This document shows positions 42,418 through 62,426 of a stretch of 64,000 nt of DNA, piece after piece. A program made the translations under genes and the position numbers. Within the stretch, counting starts at the first letter, position 1. The number at the start of each line of letters is the position of its first letter. This DNA comes from Salvelinus alpinus (lineage: Eukaryota; Chordata; Actinopteri; Salmoniformes; Salmonidae), in NCBI RefSeq assembly GCF_045679555.1, contig NC_092099.1, forward strand, positions 15,390,076-15,454,075, given 5' to 3'. A model generated the notes under the pieces. The model did no database searches and was not told the origin of the DNA. It saw only the letters and a list, made by a program, of their open reading frames with translations.

Positions 42418-43382
42418 AGTGGCGGTGGTGGCTTAAGTCCTCAGATAGCAGCTCTCGTGGCTGGCCACGCTGATGGGGTTGCTGATGTCACTACCAGTCA
42501 CTGAAAACAGAAAATACATGGAGGTCAGTCAACTACTACGATTTCAATTTAGAGTCCCTAAAAACAGCAGTAATGACAATGTCTTACACAATTGAAACAT
42601 TTCTGGGAAAAAAGTCTGTAGAAATAAAACAATTTAGTAGTTTTTTCACACGCATGTTCCTCAAAACTGAACACTAAGATAGCTAAATAACAAAGTCTAC
42701 ATTTATCCACTGACGACATCCAGAAAATGTGATTCCAATGACTTTGACAACATATGTAACTACCATGTAAATACTAGGTAGAAGTTAGATGGGTAACTGG
42801 TAAACACACACCAAATGCAACCCACAGTCTACCAGTTAGCTAGTAGTTACTTTGTAGCCTAATGCAACCTTCTGACAGTGTAAGCTACTTTTAAACAAAT
42901 CGGACAAAACAGCGATGCTAGTTTTAGGTCCCAAAAAACAAAGAGATCTGCTGTTTATGGTTGCAAAAGCCGTCTCAAATATTTTTAAAAAACTGTGAAG
43001 GACCTCTGCGTCATTCTGGACCCTGATCTCTTTTGACGAACATATAAAGAATATTTCAAGGGCAGCATTTTTCCATCTTCGTAACATTAAAACATCTGAA
43101 ACTTTTTGTCCAAAAATTAGGCCGAAAAACGAATCCATGCTTTTGTCACTTCTAGATTAGACTACTGCAATGCTCTTCTTTCCGGCTACCCGGATGAAGC
43201 ACTAAATAAACTTCAGTTAGTGCTAAACACAGCTGCTACAATTGACTAGAACCAGACAACTAGACCATATTACTCCAGCGCTAGCCTATCTACACTGGCT
43301 TCCTGTTAAGGCTAGGGCTGATTCCAAGGTTTTACTGGACTTTCTCCTACCAATGTCTCCAATTTGGTCCTGCTGTACATAC

Positions 43383-44365
43383 ACTACGTGACCAAACAGT
43401 ACGTGGACACCTGCTCGAACATCTCATTCCAAAGTCATGGGCATTAATATGGAGTTGGTCCCCCCCTTTTGCTCTTATAACAGCCTCCACTCTTCTGGGA
43501 AGGCTTTCCACTAGATGTTGGAAGATGGCTGAATGGAAGCAAGTCCACGCAACAATGAGCATTAGCGAGGTTTTATTTTTATTTATTTTATTGAACATTT
43601 ATTTAACTAGGGAAGTCAGTTAAGAACAAATTCTTATTTACAATGACGGCCTACCCGTCATTGTTGTTGGGTGATTAGGCCTGGCTCGCAGTCAGTGTTC
43701 CAACTCATCCCAAAGGTGTTCGATGGGGTTGAGGTCAGGGCTCTGTGCAGGCCAGTCAAGTCCTTCCACATCGATCTCGACAAACAACTTCTGTATGGAC
43801 CTCGCTTTGTGCACGGGGTGACCTCTACACTACTCCAGCTGACGCTTGGCATTGCGCTTGGTGACCTTAGGCTTGTGTGTGGCTGCTTGGCCATGGAAAC
43901 ACATTTCATGAAGCTCCCATCGAACAACATTGCTTCCAGAGGCAGTTTGGAACTCGGCGGTGAGCGTTGGAACTGAGGACAGATGATGTTTACGCGCGAT
44001 GCGCTTCATCACTTGGCAGTCCCATTCTGTGAGCTTGTGTGGCCTACCACTTCACGGTTGAGCTGTTGTTGATCCTAGACGTTTCCATTTCACAGTAACG
44101 GCATAAACAGTTGACCGGGGCAGCTCTAGCAGGTTAGAAATTTGATGAACTGACTTATTGGAAAGGTGGCATCCTATGACAGTGCCACGTTGCAAGTCAC
44201 TGAGCTCTTTAGTATGAGCCATTCTACTGCCAATGTTTGTCTATGGTGAATGCATGGCTGTGTGCTCGATTTTATTCACTGGTCAGCAACGGGTGTAGCT
44301 GAAATAGCCGAATCCACCAATTTGAAGGGGTGTCCACATACTTAGTGTCCCTACTTGTACGCTAT
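43383..44365 (-). mobile_element. Internally deleted Tc1-like transposon carrying a SINE piece
   Basis: The left end (CACTACGTGACCAAACAGTA, CGTGGACACC) and the right end (GGTGTCCACATACTTAGTGTCCCTA) are inverted repeats. On the minus strand, pieces of transposase are readable: HDNAPVHKA-like frames are lost, but LTGLHRALTSTP and frame fragments of RELHEMCFHGQAATHKPKVT remain. The length is about 0.98 kb against 1.6 kb, so the middle is deleted. A SINE tail (43568-43665) sits inside it. Confidence 0.8.
43568..43665 (-). mobile_element. SINE tail fragment
   Basis: AACATTTATTTAACTAGGGA followed by AGTCAGTTAAGAACAAATTC and TTATTTACAATGACGGCCTA is the complement of the 3' tail shared by the SINEs at 49525-49776 and 54752-54977. 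Only the tail is present, inserted in a Tc1. Confidence 0.85.
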
Positions 44366-45115
44366 GGTCACAAGACACAGGCCCCCTTATTGTCCCTAGA
44401 ATTTCTAAGCAAACAGCTGAAGGCAGGGCTTTCTCCTATAGAACTACATTTTTATGGAATGGTCTACCTATCCATGTGAGAGACGCAGACTCTCTTGACC
44501 TTTAAGTCTTTACTGAGTAGGTCCTATGATTGAGTGTAGTCTGGCCCTGGGTTGGCGAAGGTGAAGGGCAAGGCACTGGAGTGATGAACCGCCCTTGCTG
44601 TCTCTGCCTGGCTGGCTCCCCTCTCGCCACTGCGATTCTCTGCCTTTAAGCCTATTACGGGGGCTGAGTCACTGGCTTACTAGTGCTCTCCCATGTCGTC
44701 CCTCGGAGGGTTGTGTCACGTTGTACCAGGCTTTTTTTTGCTATACTCGACTTGAGTGAGTTGAGCTACTGATGTGATCTTTCTGTCCGGTTTTGCGCCC
44801 CCCTCGGGATTGTGCGATGGAAGAGATCTTCGTAGGCTATACTCAGCCTTGTCTCAGGGTAGTAAGTTGGTGGTCCATTGATATCCCTCTAGTGGTGTGG
44901 GGGCTGTGCCTTGGCGAAGTGGGTGGGGTTATATCCTGCCTGGTTGGCCCTTTCCGGGGCTATCGTCAGACAGGGCCAGTGTCCCCTGACCCTCTCAGCC
45001 GCCAGTATCTATGCTGCAATAATTTATTTGCCGGGGGCTAGGGTCAGTCTGTCCTATCTGGTGAGATTCTCCTGTCTTATCTGGTGTCCTGTGTGAACTT
45101 AAGTATTCTCTCGCT

Positions 45116-46375
45116 CTCTCGCCATAATTACATAAAAACAAAATGGATGACCATGCCTTGTAATGTTTCTAAAAGCAAGAAATGTATTATTAGTAAGAAA
45201 TAATGTGGTATGTTGCTAAATTGAATTACATTTTTTGTGACCCGAGTCTTTTAATCAAAATATCAGATACAAAATGTTCAGCTGCCCCTTTAATGACAAG
45301 AGGTTACCAAGGTAACAGGGTCACTCAAGTAGTATGATGTGTCAGTGTGTGCGATTTGGGCATCTCTTCACTATCAGCTGAAGCAGCAGACTCAAACTAA
45401 CATTTAAAAATAACAGAGCTTGTGAACAAAACAATCTAAATAGCCAAGAAGCGAGTACAAAGTCTCACTTTGTAGACTTTAGACTAAATTAGACCAACAA
45501 CTTTTATGCCTCTGCGCAGCGCCTCCAAAAATGAATCTATCAGTACTTCACTCAGAGCGTACAGCTCTCCTGCCAGGCAGTGTTGGTGCGTGATGTGGGA
45601 TATAGAATTTGTATTTCTTTGTGCGATTAGCATCTCTGAATCAAAACAGAAGACATACTTTGAAAACAGCTATTGCAGCATTTTTCTACAATAAGTTGCA
45701 ACTCACATGTGCTCAACTTGCCTTAACTATTTTTATTCAGAAATGTAATTCACTGTAGAGCCCTGCAAATTGACCACCCACCAATGTGGCTGGTGAAATA
45801 GACATTTTTACCCACCACTACCTAAATCAAACTGCATTTGGCGGGTGGCAGGTGTTAATTTTATGCCCTGGGATAAGGGCAATTCCATGGTAACAGACTG
45901 ATTTTTACTTTAAAAGTATGCCAAAGAAAAAAACTTTGATTGCAAAGTTAAACAAACCATACAACTCGAGGACTAGGCCTACTTTTAACAATTTCCACAG
46001 ATTTTTGAAAACAACATTTACTTGAAGAACAGCGCAATATGTAAAGTTTAGTAACAGAATAACTGTAACATCTCCCTCAGTTTTGTGTGACCACGTTTTC
46101 CAATAAGTTGGTTAAATATGTACTCGGAATTAAGATTCAAAGATGTCTGCAGAAAGAATGGGGTGTCAGCTACCGTATATGACACCTTGAGTTTGAAAAC
46201 ATATATTCTGGTTATTGAACTGCAGTAAGTGAAGTGGATAAACACCCGGTAACAGAATGATGGTAACAGAATGACACCATGGGTCTCTGATCTGTACTAT
46301 AGAGAAATGTATCAAGTTTAATGTAATTCGCTTCATGGCAATGTATCCTGAACATGTACACAAAGGTCGAAAATG
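45116..46375. other. Unassigned intergenic stretch
   Basis: AT-rich sequence upstream of gpr155 with no convincing open frame, RNA gene or known repeat. GGTAACAGAATGA-like phrases recur near 46050, 46250 and 48285, perhaps an old dispersed repeat. Confidence 0.4.
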
Positions 46376-47346
46376 TGTACACTACCATTCAAAGGTTTGG
46401 GGTCACTTAGAAATGTCCTTGTTTAAATAAAAAAAAGCTATTTGTTTAGTCCATTAAAATAACATCAAAATAATCAGAAATACAGTGTAGACATTGTTCA
46501 TGTTGTAAATGAGTATTGTAGCTGGAAATGGCTGATTTTTTATGGAATATCTACATAGAGGCCTATTATCAGCAACCATCACTCCTGTGTTCCAATGTCA
46601 CGTTGTGTTAGTTGATCATTTTAAAAGTCTAATTGATCATTAGAAAACCCTTTTGCAATTATGTTAGCACAGCTGAAAACTGTTGTTCTGATTAAAGATG
46701 CAATAAAACTGGCCTTCTTTAGACTAGTTGAGTATCTGGAGCATCAGCATTTGTGGGTTCGATTACAGGCTCAACATGGCCAGAAACAAAGTATTTTCTT
46801 CTGAAACTCGTCAGTCTATTCTTGTTCTGATGAAAGCTATTCCATGCGAGAATTTGCCAAGAAACTGAAGATCTCGTACAACGCTGTGTACTACTTCCTT
46901 CACAGAACAGCGCAAACTGGCGCTAACCAGACAAGAAAGAGTGGGAGGCCCCGGTGCACAACTGAGCAAGAGGACAAGTACATTAAAGTGTCTAGTTTGA
47001 GAAACAGACGCCTCACAAGTCCTCAACTGGCAGCTTCATTAAATATGACCCGCAAAACACCAGTTTCAACGACAACAATGAAGAGATGACTCCGGGATAC
47101 TGGCCTTCTAGGCAGAGTTGCAAAGAAAAAGACATCTCAGACTGGCCAATGAAAAGAAAAGATTAAGATGGGCAAAAGAACACAGACACTGGACAGAGGA
47201 ACTCTGTCTAGAAGGCCAGCATCCTAGAGTCGCCTCTTCACTGTTGACGTTGAGACTGGTGTTTTGCGGGTACTATTTAATGAAGCTGCCAGTTGAGGAC
47301 TTGTGAGGCGTCCGTAAGTGACCCCAAACTTTTGAACGGTAGTGTA
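46376..47346 (+). mobile_element. Foldback Tc1-like transposon
   Basis: Left end ACACTACCATTCAAAGGTTT, right end CCAAACTTTTGAACGGTAGT. The plus strand keeps a transposase N-terminus (MARNKVFSSETRQSILVLMK-like from about 46776, then MREFAKKLKISYNAVYYFLH). Its part at about 47007-47113 is present again in inverted orientation at about 47208-47314 (compare GACGCCTCACAAGTCCTCAA with TTGAGGACTTGTGAGGCGTC), so the element can fold on itself. The catalytic domain is missing. Confidence 0.85.
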
Positions 47347-47654
47347 AATCCTCCTTTGCATGTTTGGGTATTACTCTACACACTAGCCCTGTCAAAATAC
47401 CCATACAAGCATACTACATACTTAAACTGCACACTCATTTCTACATTTGATCTAGTACAATTCACTCGTCTTTGACAACAGCTGATAATCAGATGAATTG
47501 ACACGCTGTACCAAAATTAACGAATGGCACGTGTCAACGCAATCTCACAATATATGACGCATTGAGTACTATTTAATTTTTTTTGCATACTATTAAGTAT
47601 GTTAGTATGAGGATTCGCACACTGACACTTCTAATGAGCTCCGTTCCAAAACAA

Positions 47655-47888
47655 AACCAAATTTGGATGGTCTGGATCAAGCATAGACATCTGTTTCACA
47701 AGTTCGGACATCACAGTACAGCACAGTAGTTCATTACAGTAAATTATACTGTACTCTAGTGGGCTCTACTGTACTATACTGAACTCTACATACTGACCTA
47801 CATTCTACTCTAGTTGTATTCACTGTACTGTCCAAACTTGTGAAACAGACGTCTATGATTGGTTCAGATTTGGATTGACCAAATTTCA
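47655..47888. mobile_element. Foldback MITE
   Basis: AAATTTGGATGGTCTGGATC followed by AAGCATAGACATCTGTTTCA at the left recurs inverted at 47830-47888 (TGAAACAGACGTCTATGATT, GATTTGGATTGACCAAATTT). The centre is a CTGTACTRTA-rich spacer. No coding capacity. Confidence 0.75.
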
Positions 47889-48329
47889 ACTATATTCCAA
47901 CGTCCATGGACACCCGGGGTGTCAGTCAGTTCTCAGAGGGTGGGAAAGCTGGTTACAGTAAATGGATAGAGGGGGCTCATGGGTAGGTCTCCATAAGAGC
48001 TGCGAGAGATGACATTAACTGGAGAGAGAAGAAAGACAGACAGAGACAAACAGGATGAGAGAGCGAGAGGAAGACAGCGACAGACAGTTAAGACTTGTTT
48101 CACACATCTGCGTTGACCACCACACGAAAGACATAAAGAAAACAGTTATGAACATAACTGTATGACAGTAACGTTACAGTAGAAGGTGACCCAACAGAGT
48201 TGTGACTACTAGGAGTTCCCATAGTAGACAATTAAGTTGCAGTCATCCGGTTACTGATTTATTGGTCACTTACCTATTTGGTAACAGAATGACGCATTTC
48301 GTAGAAAATATATATATACAGTATATTGT

Positions 48330-48432
48330 AACGACCTGGGTTTATATGCGCGGAAATCGACAGTCGAAAGCGCACTGGACTTCGGGCAAGAAGGTCGAGG
48401 GTTCGAGGCCTGCTCCCTGCTGTTTCATTACA
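48330..48432 (+). repeat. tRNA-like SINE scrap
   Basis: GGTCGAGGGTTCGAGGCC near 48393 contains a B-box-like GGTTCGAGGCC, and GAAAGCGCACTGGACTTCGG upstream resembles the anticodon arm of a tRNA. The segment is bounded by ATATTGTAA and TTACAATAT. It does not fold cleanly as a working tRNA by eye, so a tRNA-derived SINE head is more likely. Confidence 0.35.
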
Positions 48433-48707
48433 ATATAGACTCTTAGCATTCATTTGACACCAAATATAATGTGCTCTTATGAACTTCGTTAGTGCTCGTG
48501 AATCATGGGGCGTTTTACATGGAAATGCCCATTATCTAAATTACCTAACGTTAGCTATAGACAGCCAATTAACCTTGCTCTATCCATATAGTATGCGCGA
48601 TATTTATAGATAGGTGACATGCTAGTTTGCCAAAGGCAATGAATGTACCGGGTGCTATTTTGTCTAGTCTACTCCAAGTTCCCAAAAGAAAAAAGAAGAC
48701 AGCTTAC

Positions 48708-48930
48708 CGATACCTCTCCATGTCAAGTGCACCGTCTGTGTCTGACAGTTCATGTTGCTACATTCCTCGTGACTGCAGTGCAAACTACTTCACCAATCAA
48801 ATGACATGGGGCGGAAGGGACCAATGAGTCAATTCGATTATGCTGAACCGTGGGGCACCGGACTCTGGCCCGTGACGTTAATGGGCAAAAGCGGTGAGGG
48901 AGGACCGCACTTTTCAAATAGAACAGTAAT
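48708..48930 (-). promoter_or_regulatory. Probable gpr155 5' UTR exon and promoter
   Basis: On the minus strand GGAGAGGTATCG|GTAAGC gives a good splice donor at 48703-48707. This could join the acceptor TTTTCAG|TGACTGG just upstream of the gpr155 start exon. Upstream of it are a CCAAT box (TTGATTGGTGAA on minus), AP-1-like TGACTCA and a CRE-like AACGTCAC in moderately CpG-rich sequence. An upstream ATG would open only a short uORF. The assignment is inference. Confidence 0.45.
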
Positions 48931-49524
48931 CTGCGCCACTCGGCCATGTTGTCCACAAGACAGCACGGTGGATCGTCCAGAATCATACAACATCTCTTAG
49001 CATTTTCAAACTAGTCTTCATTGGGAAGGCAGATAAAGCGTTTTTTATCAAAAGCAATCACTTTCGCATGTGAAAACACCGAATCCTACTAATTTCCACA
49101 TGCTTAATTACGTCACTTAACGTTTTTTTAAAGCGACTACGCAGTGGGCTTTGAACGGGGCACCTGGCTCACGCCCGGGAGGCAGCCCGGTTTCAAAACA
49201 AACGCAATCAATTTCCTACCTTCGGTCACCCGGGACAGATTAATCGAAACCCCTTATTGTTGGCGAATCTTCTTCTTCGAGGTTTATTAGCAGACTTCAA
49301 CCTATAAAGTGTATTGCTGCCACCTACTGTACGAGTTAGTGAACGATAGAAAAAATATATTGCAGGAATGTTCATAGACTTAGATAGACATCGCATCATT
49401 GTATCTGTCCTATTAAGACGTCTGTTAGAGCACGAGCAGCGCCACTGAGGACACCTCCATTTTGAACAGAGAAGGATGGTGGGAGGAGCTATAGGAGAAC
49501 GGGCTCATTTTAGTGTCTGGAATG

Positions 49525-49776
49525 TATTTTTGTATTTTTTATTTAACCTTTATTTAACTAGGCAAGTCAGTCAAGAACAAATTCTTATTTACAATGACTG
49601 CCTACCCCAGCAAAACCCTCCCCTAAGCCGGACTACGCTGGGCCAATTGTGCGCCGACCTATGGGACTCCCGATCACGGCCAGTTGTGATACAGCCTGGG
49701 ATAAAACCGGGGTCTGTAGGGACGCCTCTAGCACTGCGATGCAGTGCCTTAGACAGCTGCACCACTCGGGAGCCCT
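49525..49776 (-). mobile_element. tRNA-derived SINE, full length
   Basis: On the minus strand it starts with a tRNA-Leu-like head (GGGCTCCCGAGTGGTGCAGC, then TAAGGCACTGCATCGCAGTG) with A- and B-box positions. It ends with the tail AAGAATTTGTTCTTGACTGA and TTAAATAAAGG. This order and length (about 250 bp) match an abundant salmonid SINE family, close to SlmI as far as I can recall. Confidence 0.85.
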
Positions 49777-49889
49777 TATAAGTAAACGAAGTAAACCAAG
49801 ACAACAATTAGACATCAATTACTTCTTGCTAGTTAGGAGACACTGTCTCCATTACAACACACTGCATGACAGGGTAGTGAATTGCTCAT

Positions 49890-50120
49890 CATCGCTGCTC
49901 TCCCAAGATGGGTGGTAATTTTATGTAGCATCTTTAAAAAAAAGTTTCCTCAATGGAATGGTATCAAACACATCAAATGAATGGAAACCACATGCTTGAC
50001 TCAGTTCCTTTTATTCCATTCCCGCTATTGCAATGAGCCAATATAGCTCCTCCCACCAGACGCCTCTGATTTTGAAGTAGTCCATTTTCTTCTTCTACTA
50101 CTTCTTTGAGTTGGCAAACA
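49890..50120. mobile_element. Degenerate MITE-like repeat
   Basis: GGAATGGTATCAAACACATC, ATGGAAACCACATGCTTGAC and TTTTATTCCATTCCCGCTAT resemble the phrase at 54460-54610 (GGAATGGTATCAAATACACT, ACATGGTTTCCAGGTGTTTG). Both look like copies of one short non-coding family; ends cannot be set. Confidence 0.45.
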
Positions 50121-50529
50121 AACTGGAAGGGTGCACGCTGCCACCTAGACTGCATTGGATGATCCCTCGGGGACCTGGATGGAATTATGTGATCCTTCCT
50201 TAACCCATATGAAGTGTCAGTTGACTACTTTAAAGTGGTGAAAGTCCTCTATGGGACTGCCCATGCTAAAACGGCCTTCGGGTACTAGAGTCTTCTATCT
50301 ATCTCTATAGGAATGTTGCACATGGGCCTCTCACATGGTCAAAATTCAGTCTATTGTAGTGTTCAGGATCTCAACGTTCCACAAAGTTTCACATGCAGTG
50401 CTTTTTAGTAAATGTTGCCATTTATGGATTGATTATTATCTCACTGGTTCAAATATTATTTACTTTGATTGCACAATATCCTTACTAGCTAGTAGACTGT
50501 CAAACGTTCCCTCATCACTGTCAAACACT

Positions 50530-53045
50530 CCCTAAAACACTTCAACGAGCAGGCCTTTCTATCGACCTGGCCCGGGTATCCTGGAAGGATATTGAACTCA
50601 TTCCGTCAGTAGAGGATGCCTGGTTATTCTTTAAAAGTGCTTTCCTCACCATCTTAAATAAGCATGCCCCATTCAGAAATTTAGAACCAGGAACAGATAT
50701 AGCCCTTGGTTATCTCTAGACCTGACTGCCCTTGACCAGCACAAAAACATCCTGTGGCGTACTGCATTAGCATCGAATAGCCCCCACAATATGCAACTTT
50801 TGAGGGAAGTTAGGAACCAATATACACAGGCAGTTAGGAAAGCAAAGGCTAGCTTTTTCAAACAGAAATTTGCATCCCGAAGCATAAACTCCAAAAAGTT
50901 CTGGGACACTGTAAAGTCCATGGAGAATAAAAGCACCTCCTCCCAGCTGCCCACTGCTCTGAGGCTAGGAAACACTGTCACCACCGATAAATCCACTATA
51001 ATTGAGAATTTAAATAAGCATTTTTCTACGGCTGGCCATGCTTTCCACCTGGCTACCCCTACCCCGGTCAACAGCCCTGCACCCCCCACAGCAACTTGCC
51101 CAAACCTCCCCCATTTCTACTTCACCCAAATCCAGATAGCTGATGTTCTGAAAGAGTTGCAAAATCTGGACCCCTACAAATCAGCTGGGCTAGACAATCT
51201 GGACCCTCTCTTTCTAAAATGATCCGCCGCAATTGTTGCAACCCCTATTACTAGCCTGTTCAACCTCTCTTTCGTATCATCTGAGATCCCCAAAGATTGG
51301 AACGCAGCCGCGGTCATCCCCCTCTTCAAAGGGGGAGACACTCTAGACCCAAACGGTTACAGACCTATATCTATCCTACCCTGCCTTTCTAAGGTCTTCG
51401 AAAGCCAAGTTAACAAACAGATTACCGACCATTTCGAATCCCACCATACCTTCTCCGCTATGCAATCTGGTTTCCGAGCTGGTCATGGGTGCACCTCAGC
51501 CACGCTCAAGGTCCTAAACAATATCATAACCGCCATCGATAAAATACAATACTGTGCAGCCGTATTCATCTACCTGGCCAAGGCTTTTGACTCTGTCAAT
51601 CACCACATTCTTATTGGCAGACTCAACAGCCTTGGTTTCTCAAATTACTTCCTCGCCTGGTTCACCAACTACTTATCAGACAGAGTTCAGTGTGTCAAAT
51701 CGGAGGGCCTGTTGTCCGGACCTCTGGCAGTCTCTACGGGGGTGCCACAGGGTTCAATTCTCGGGCCGACTCTATTCTCTGTATATATCAACAATGTCGC
51801 TCTTGCTGCTGGTGATTCTCTGATCCACATCTACGCAGATGACACCATTCCGTATACTTCTGGCCCTTCTTTGGACACTGTGTTAACTAACCTCCAGACG
51901 AGCTTCAATGCCATACAACTCTCCTTCCGTGGCCTCCAACTGCTCTTAAATGCAAGTAAAACTAAATGCATGCTCTTCAATCGATCGCTGCCCTCACCTG
52001 CCCGCCCGTCCAGCATCACTACTCTGGACAGTTCTGACTTAGAATATGTGGACAATTACAAATACCTTGGTGTCTGGTTAGACTGTAAACTCTCCTTCCA
52101 CACTCACATTAAGCATCTCCAATCCAAAATTAAATCTAGAATCGGCTTCCTATTTCGCAACAAAGCCTCCTTCACTCATGCTGCCAAACATACCCTCGTA
52201 AAACTGACTATCCTACCGATCCTTGACATCAGCGATGTCATTTATAAAATAGCCTCCAACACTCTACTCAGCAAATTTGATGCAGTCTATCACAGTGCCA
52301 TCCGTTTTGTCACCAAAGCCCCATATACTACCCACCACTGCGACCTGTATGCTGGCGTTGGCTGGCCCTCGCTTCATATTCGTCGCAAAACCCATTGGCT
52401 CCAGGTCATCTATAAGTCTTTGCTAGGTTAAGCCCTGCCTTATCTCAGCTCACTGGTCACCGTAGCAGCACCCACCCGTAGCACGCGCTCCAGCAGGTAT
52501 ATTTCACTGGTCATCCCCAAAGCCAACTCCTCATTGGCCGCCTTTCCTTCCAGTTCTCTGCTGCCAATGACTGGAACGAATTGCAAAAATCACTGAAGCT
52601 GGAGACTCATATCTCCCTCACTAACTTTAAGCATCAACTGTCAGAGCAGCTCACAGATCACTGCACCTGTACATAGCCCATCTGTAAATAGCCCATCCAA
52701 CTACCTCATCCCCGTATTGTTAGTTATTTGATTTTTTTGCTCCTTTGCACCCCAGTATCTCTACTTGCACATTCATCTATCACTCCAGTGTTTAATTGCT
52801 CATTTGTAATTACTTTGCCACTACGGCCTATTTATTGCCTTACCTCCCTAATCTTACTTCATTTGCACACACTGCATATAGATTTTTTTCTATTGTGTTG
52901 TTGACTGTACATTTGTTTATTCCATGTGTAACTCTGTGTTGTTGTTTGTGTCGCACTGCTTTGCTTTATCTTGGCCAGGTCGCAGTTGTAAATGAGAACT
53001 TGTTCTCAACTGGCCTACCGGGTTAAATAAAAGTGAAATAAAAGA
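50530..53045 (+). mobile_element. CR1/L2-superfamily LINE, 5'-truncated
   Basis: Reads ARQAGLSIDLAWV-like sequence, then LREVRNQYTQAVRKAKASFF, LKELQNLDPYKSAGLDNLDP, DWNAAAVIPLFKGG, then in the main frame 51460-52431 SGFRAGHGCTSATLKVLNNI, AKAFDSVNHHILIGRLNSLG, STGVPQGSILGPTLFSVYIN, catalytic YADDT and YKYLGVWLDCKLSFHTHIKH. The endonuclease is missing. The frame is interrupted by stops or shifts near 50717, 51222 and 52431. The 3' tail (52976-53045) ends GGGTTAAATAAAAGTGAAAT. It lies in the gap between gpr155 and chrna1 and ends about 0.4 kb beyond the chrna1 stop. Confidence 0.9.
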
Positions 53046-53444
53046 AAAAAAGACACATAGAAAATAGACAACCAGTGTCAAGTAGGCCTATCAATTTTAC
53101 TTAAATACTGTATTAAAGATTAATGAAAATATATAACAAAACATATTGAGTAAAGACAACAAATATTCTGATTACAAAAACTTGATTAGAATGGTCAATG
53201 TAGATCAACTGTTCTATAATACACGAGTGAAAATATGGATAAACATGCATGCACCCAGCGATCTGAAGTAATTGCAAACCACCCAATAATAATGAATGTA
53301 TGAGGGTCAAAAACACAGTCCTCATACAGCAATATGTGACTTTAAGGTCATAGGGCCAAGAGTCACTAGGGCCCAGAGTGTTACCTGGTCAGGTCATAAG
53401 GTCAATAAAAACATCTGGACCTACTCAGGACACCCCGCAGACCT

Positions 53445-61174
<7,730 letters not shown>

Positions 61175-62217
61175 CTGTAGAGAAAGGGAATTGATTTTAG
61201 TTTCTACTGTTACGAAACCAATAATTAGGCTACGGATATTGTTGCACTCGCTAAGTCTAGGGGTCTTAGGCCTAGTTAACTAGTCTGTAACCTGATTTAA
61301 GATGTGCATCTAAGTGAGAAATCAGCATATGCAATGTATGTACACAGGAGACCTCTCCTTCTTGACATCTTGGTCAGCCAATCCAAGCAGATTACCATTT
61401 GTTCAGATGGTGACCAAATAAAGTGTATCCTGGTAGAGTGTGCCTAACTGTGTGTTAGCACTAAACTACCTACTGCTTAACACCTCCCCCATCAAGAAAA
61501 GTAAAGAAAAAACCACAGTCACCAGTATCTATTTTCCTGGATTTTCCTAAACTTGTATACTTTCCCACCCTCTTTTCCATAAAACTTATTTAACCGAAGA
61601 GACCAAACTATATACACTATAAACACCAGAGCTGCAAAACTATGAAACTTGGCTCCAGAAAACGTCACCTCTGAGATAACGTCATTCTAGAAAACCCAGA
61701 CAAACCAAAACCATCAAATTCACTGGTCTGCACTCAGCTAATTTCTTCCTGCCAAAAGTCTGACTTGACCAAACCAAGGGACAACCTGTAACCCCTATAG
61801 TTCTAAACGGAGAGACCAATTCCATTCCCTAGGCCCATGATCACAAGCACCAAGCTCCATCTGATATGAGACTTAGAGCACCCACCACCAAGGACATGTG
61901 AACGTTGACCACAACTTCAGCACACTCACTAGGTACACCATTCACGTTCCCCAACGCCTCTTTGCTCCTATGCTGGAGGGGAACTGAAGGGGAACCGTTA
62001 GCCTCCTCACTTTCCTCCAACTTAACCCGGAGACACTAGGCCTACATGCTGTAGGAACCGCTCTTTAACAGGAAGTGACAAAACCCACTTCTTCAAGCTC
62101 CTGATTCTCATTACAAGACACAGCCGTATCACCCTGCAAAACTCAGACCGGATCCTCACTAAATTCACAACGTGAACGGGAAGAATCTCCTGTCTCCCAC
62201 AGGTTAGTAAAACAAAG
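61175..62217. other. chrna1 intron, no recognised element
   Basis: The intron upstream of chrna1 exon 61130-61174 begins here. I could not find the preceding chrna1 exon. 61480-62210 is of mixed composition without a convincing open frame; it may be an old repeat but I cannot name it. Confidence 0.4.
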
Positions 62218-62426
62218 TGTCAGTAACATCGACCCCTGACAAACAACCTCATGGTCATCCGGCAGAGGGACCACAACCTGTTATCCAAGACCAGACTCAG
62301 ATGAGGAGACTGTGATGAAGTAACCAAGGTATTTATTGAAACACAGGGGGAAGATAGAGTGCAGGTCAGGGGAAGCTCGGTCGGGTTGCTGGAAACCAGG
62401 TGTGGAGGCTGAGGCGAGACGGGTTG

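Larger units (their letters stand above)
42860..45115 (+). mobile_element. L2/CR1-type LINE fragment split by a Tc1
   Basis: The left piece, 42860-43320, encodes the end of a reverse transcriptase ORF: VKDLCVILDPDL, HIKNISRAAFFHLRNI, TSRLDYCNALLSGYPDEALN. Similarity resumes after a Tc1 insertion (43383-44365) with the 3' part: GPLIVPRISK-like sequence and the 3' UTR including GGGGGCTGAGTCACTGGCTT. Frameshifts are present in both parts. The exact right end is uncertain. Confidence 0.75.

Noticed and set aside
48330-48432. A functional tRNA gene
   Set aside because: Only a B-box-like stretch is convincing; the acceptor and D arms do not pair by eye, so it was listed as a SINE scrap.
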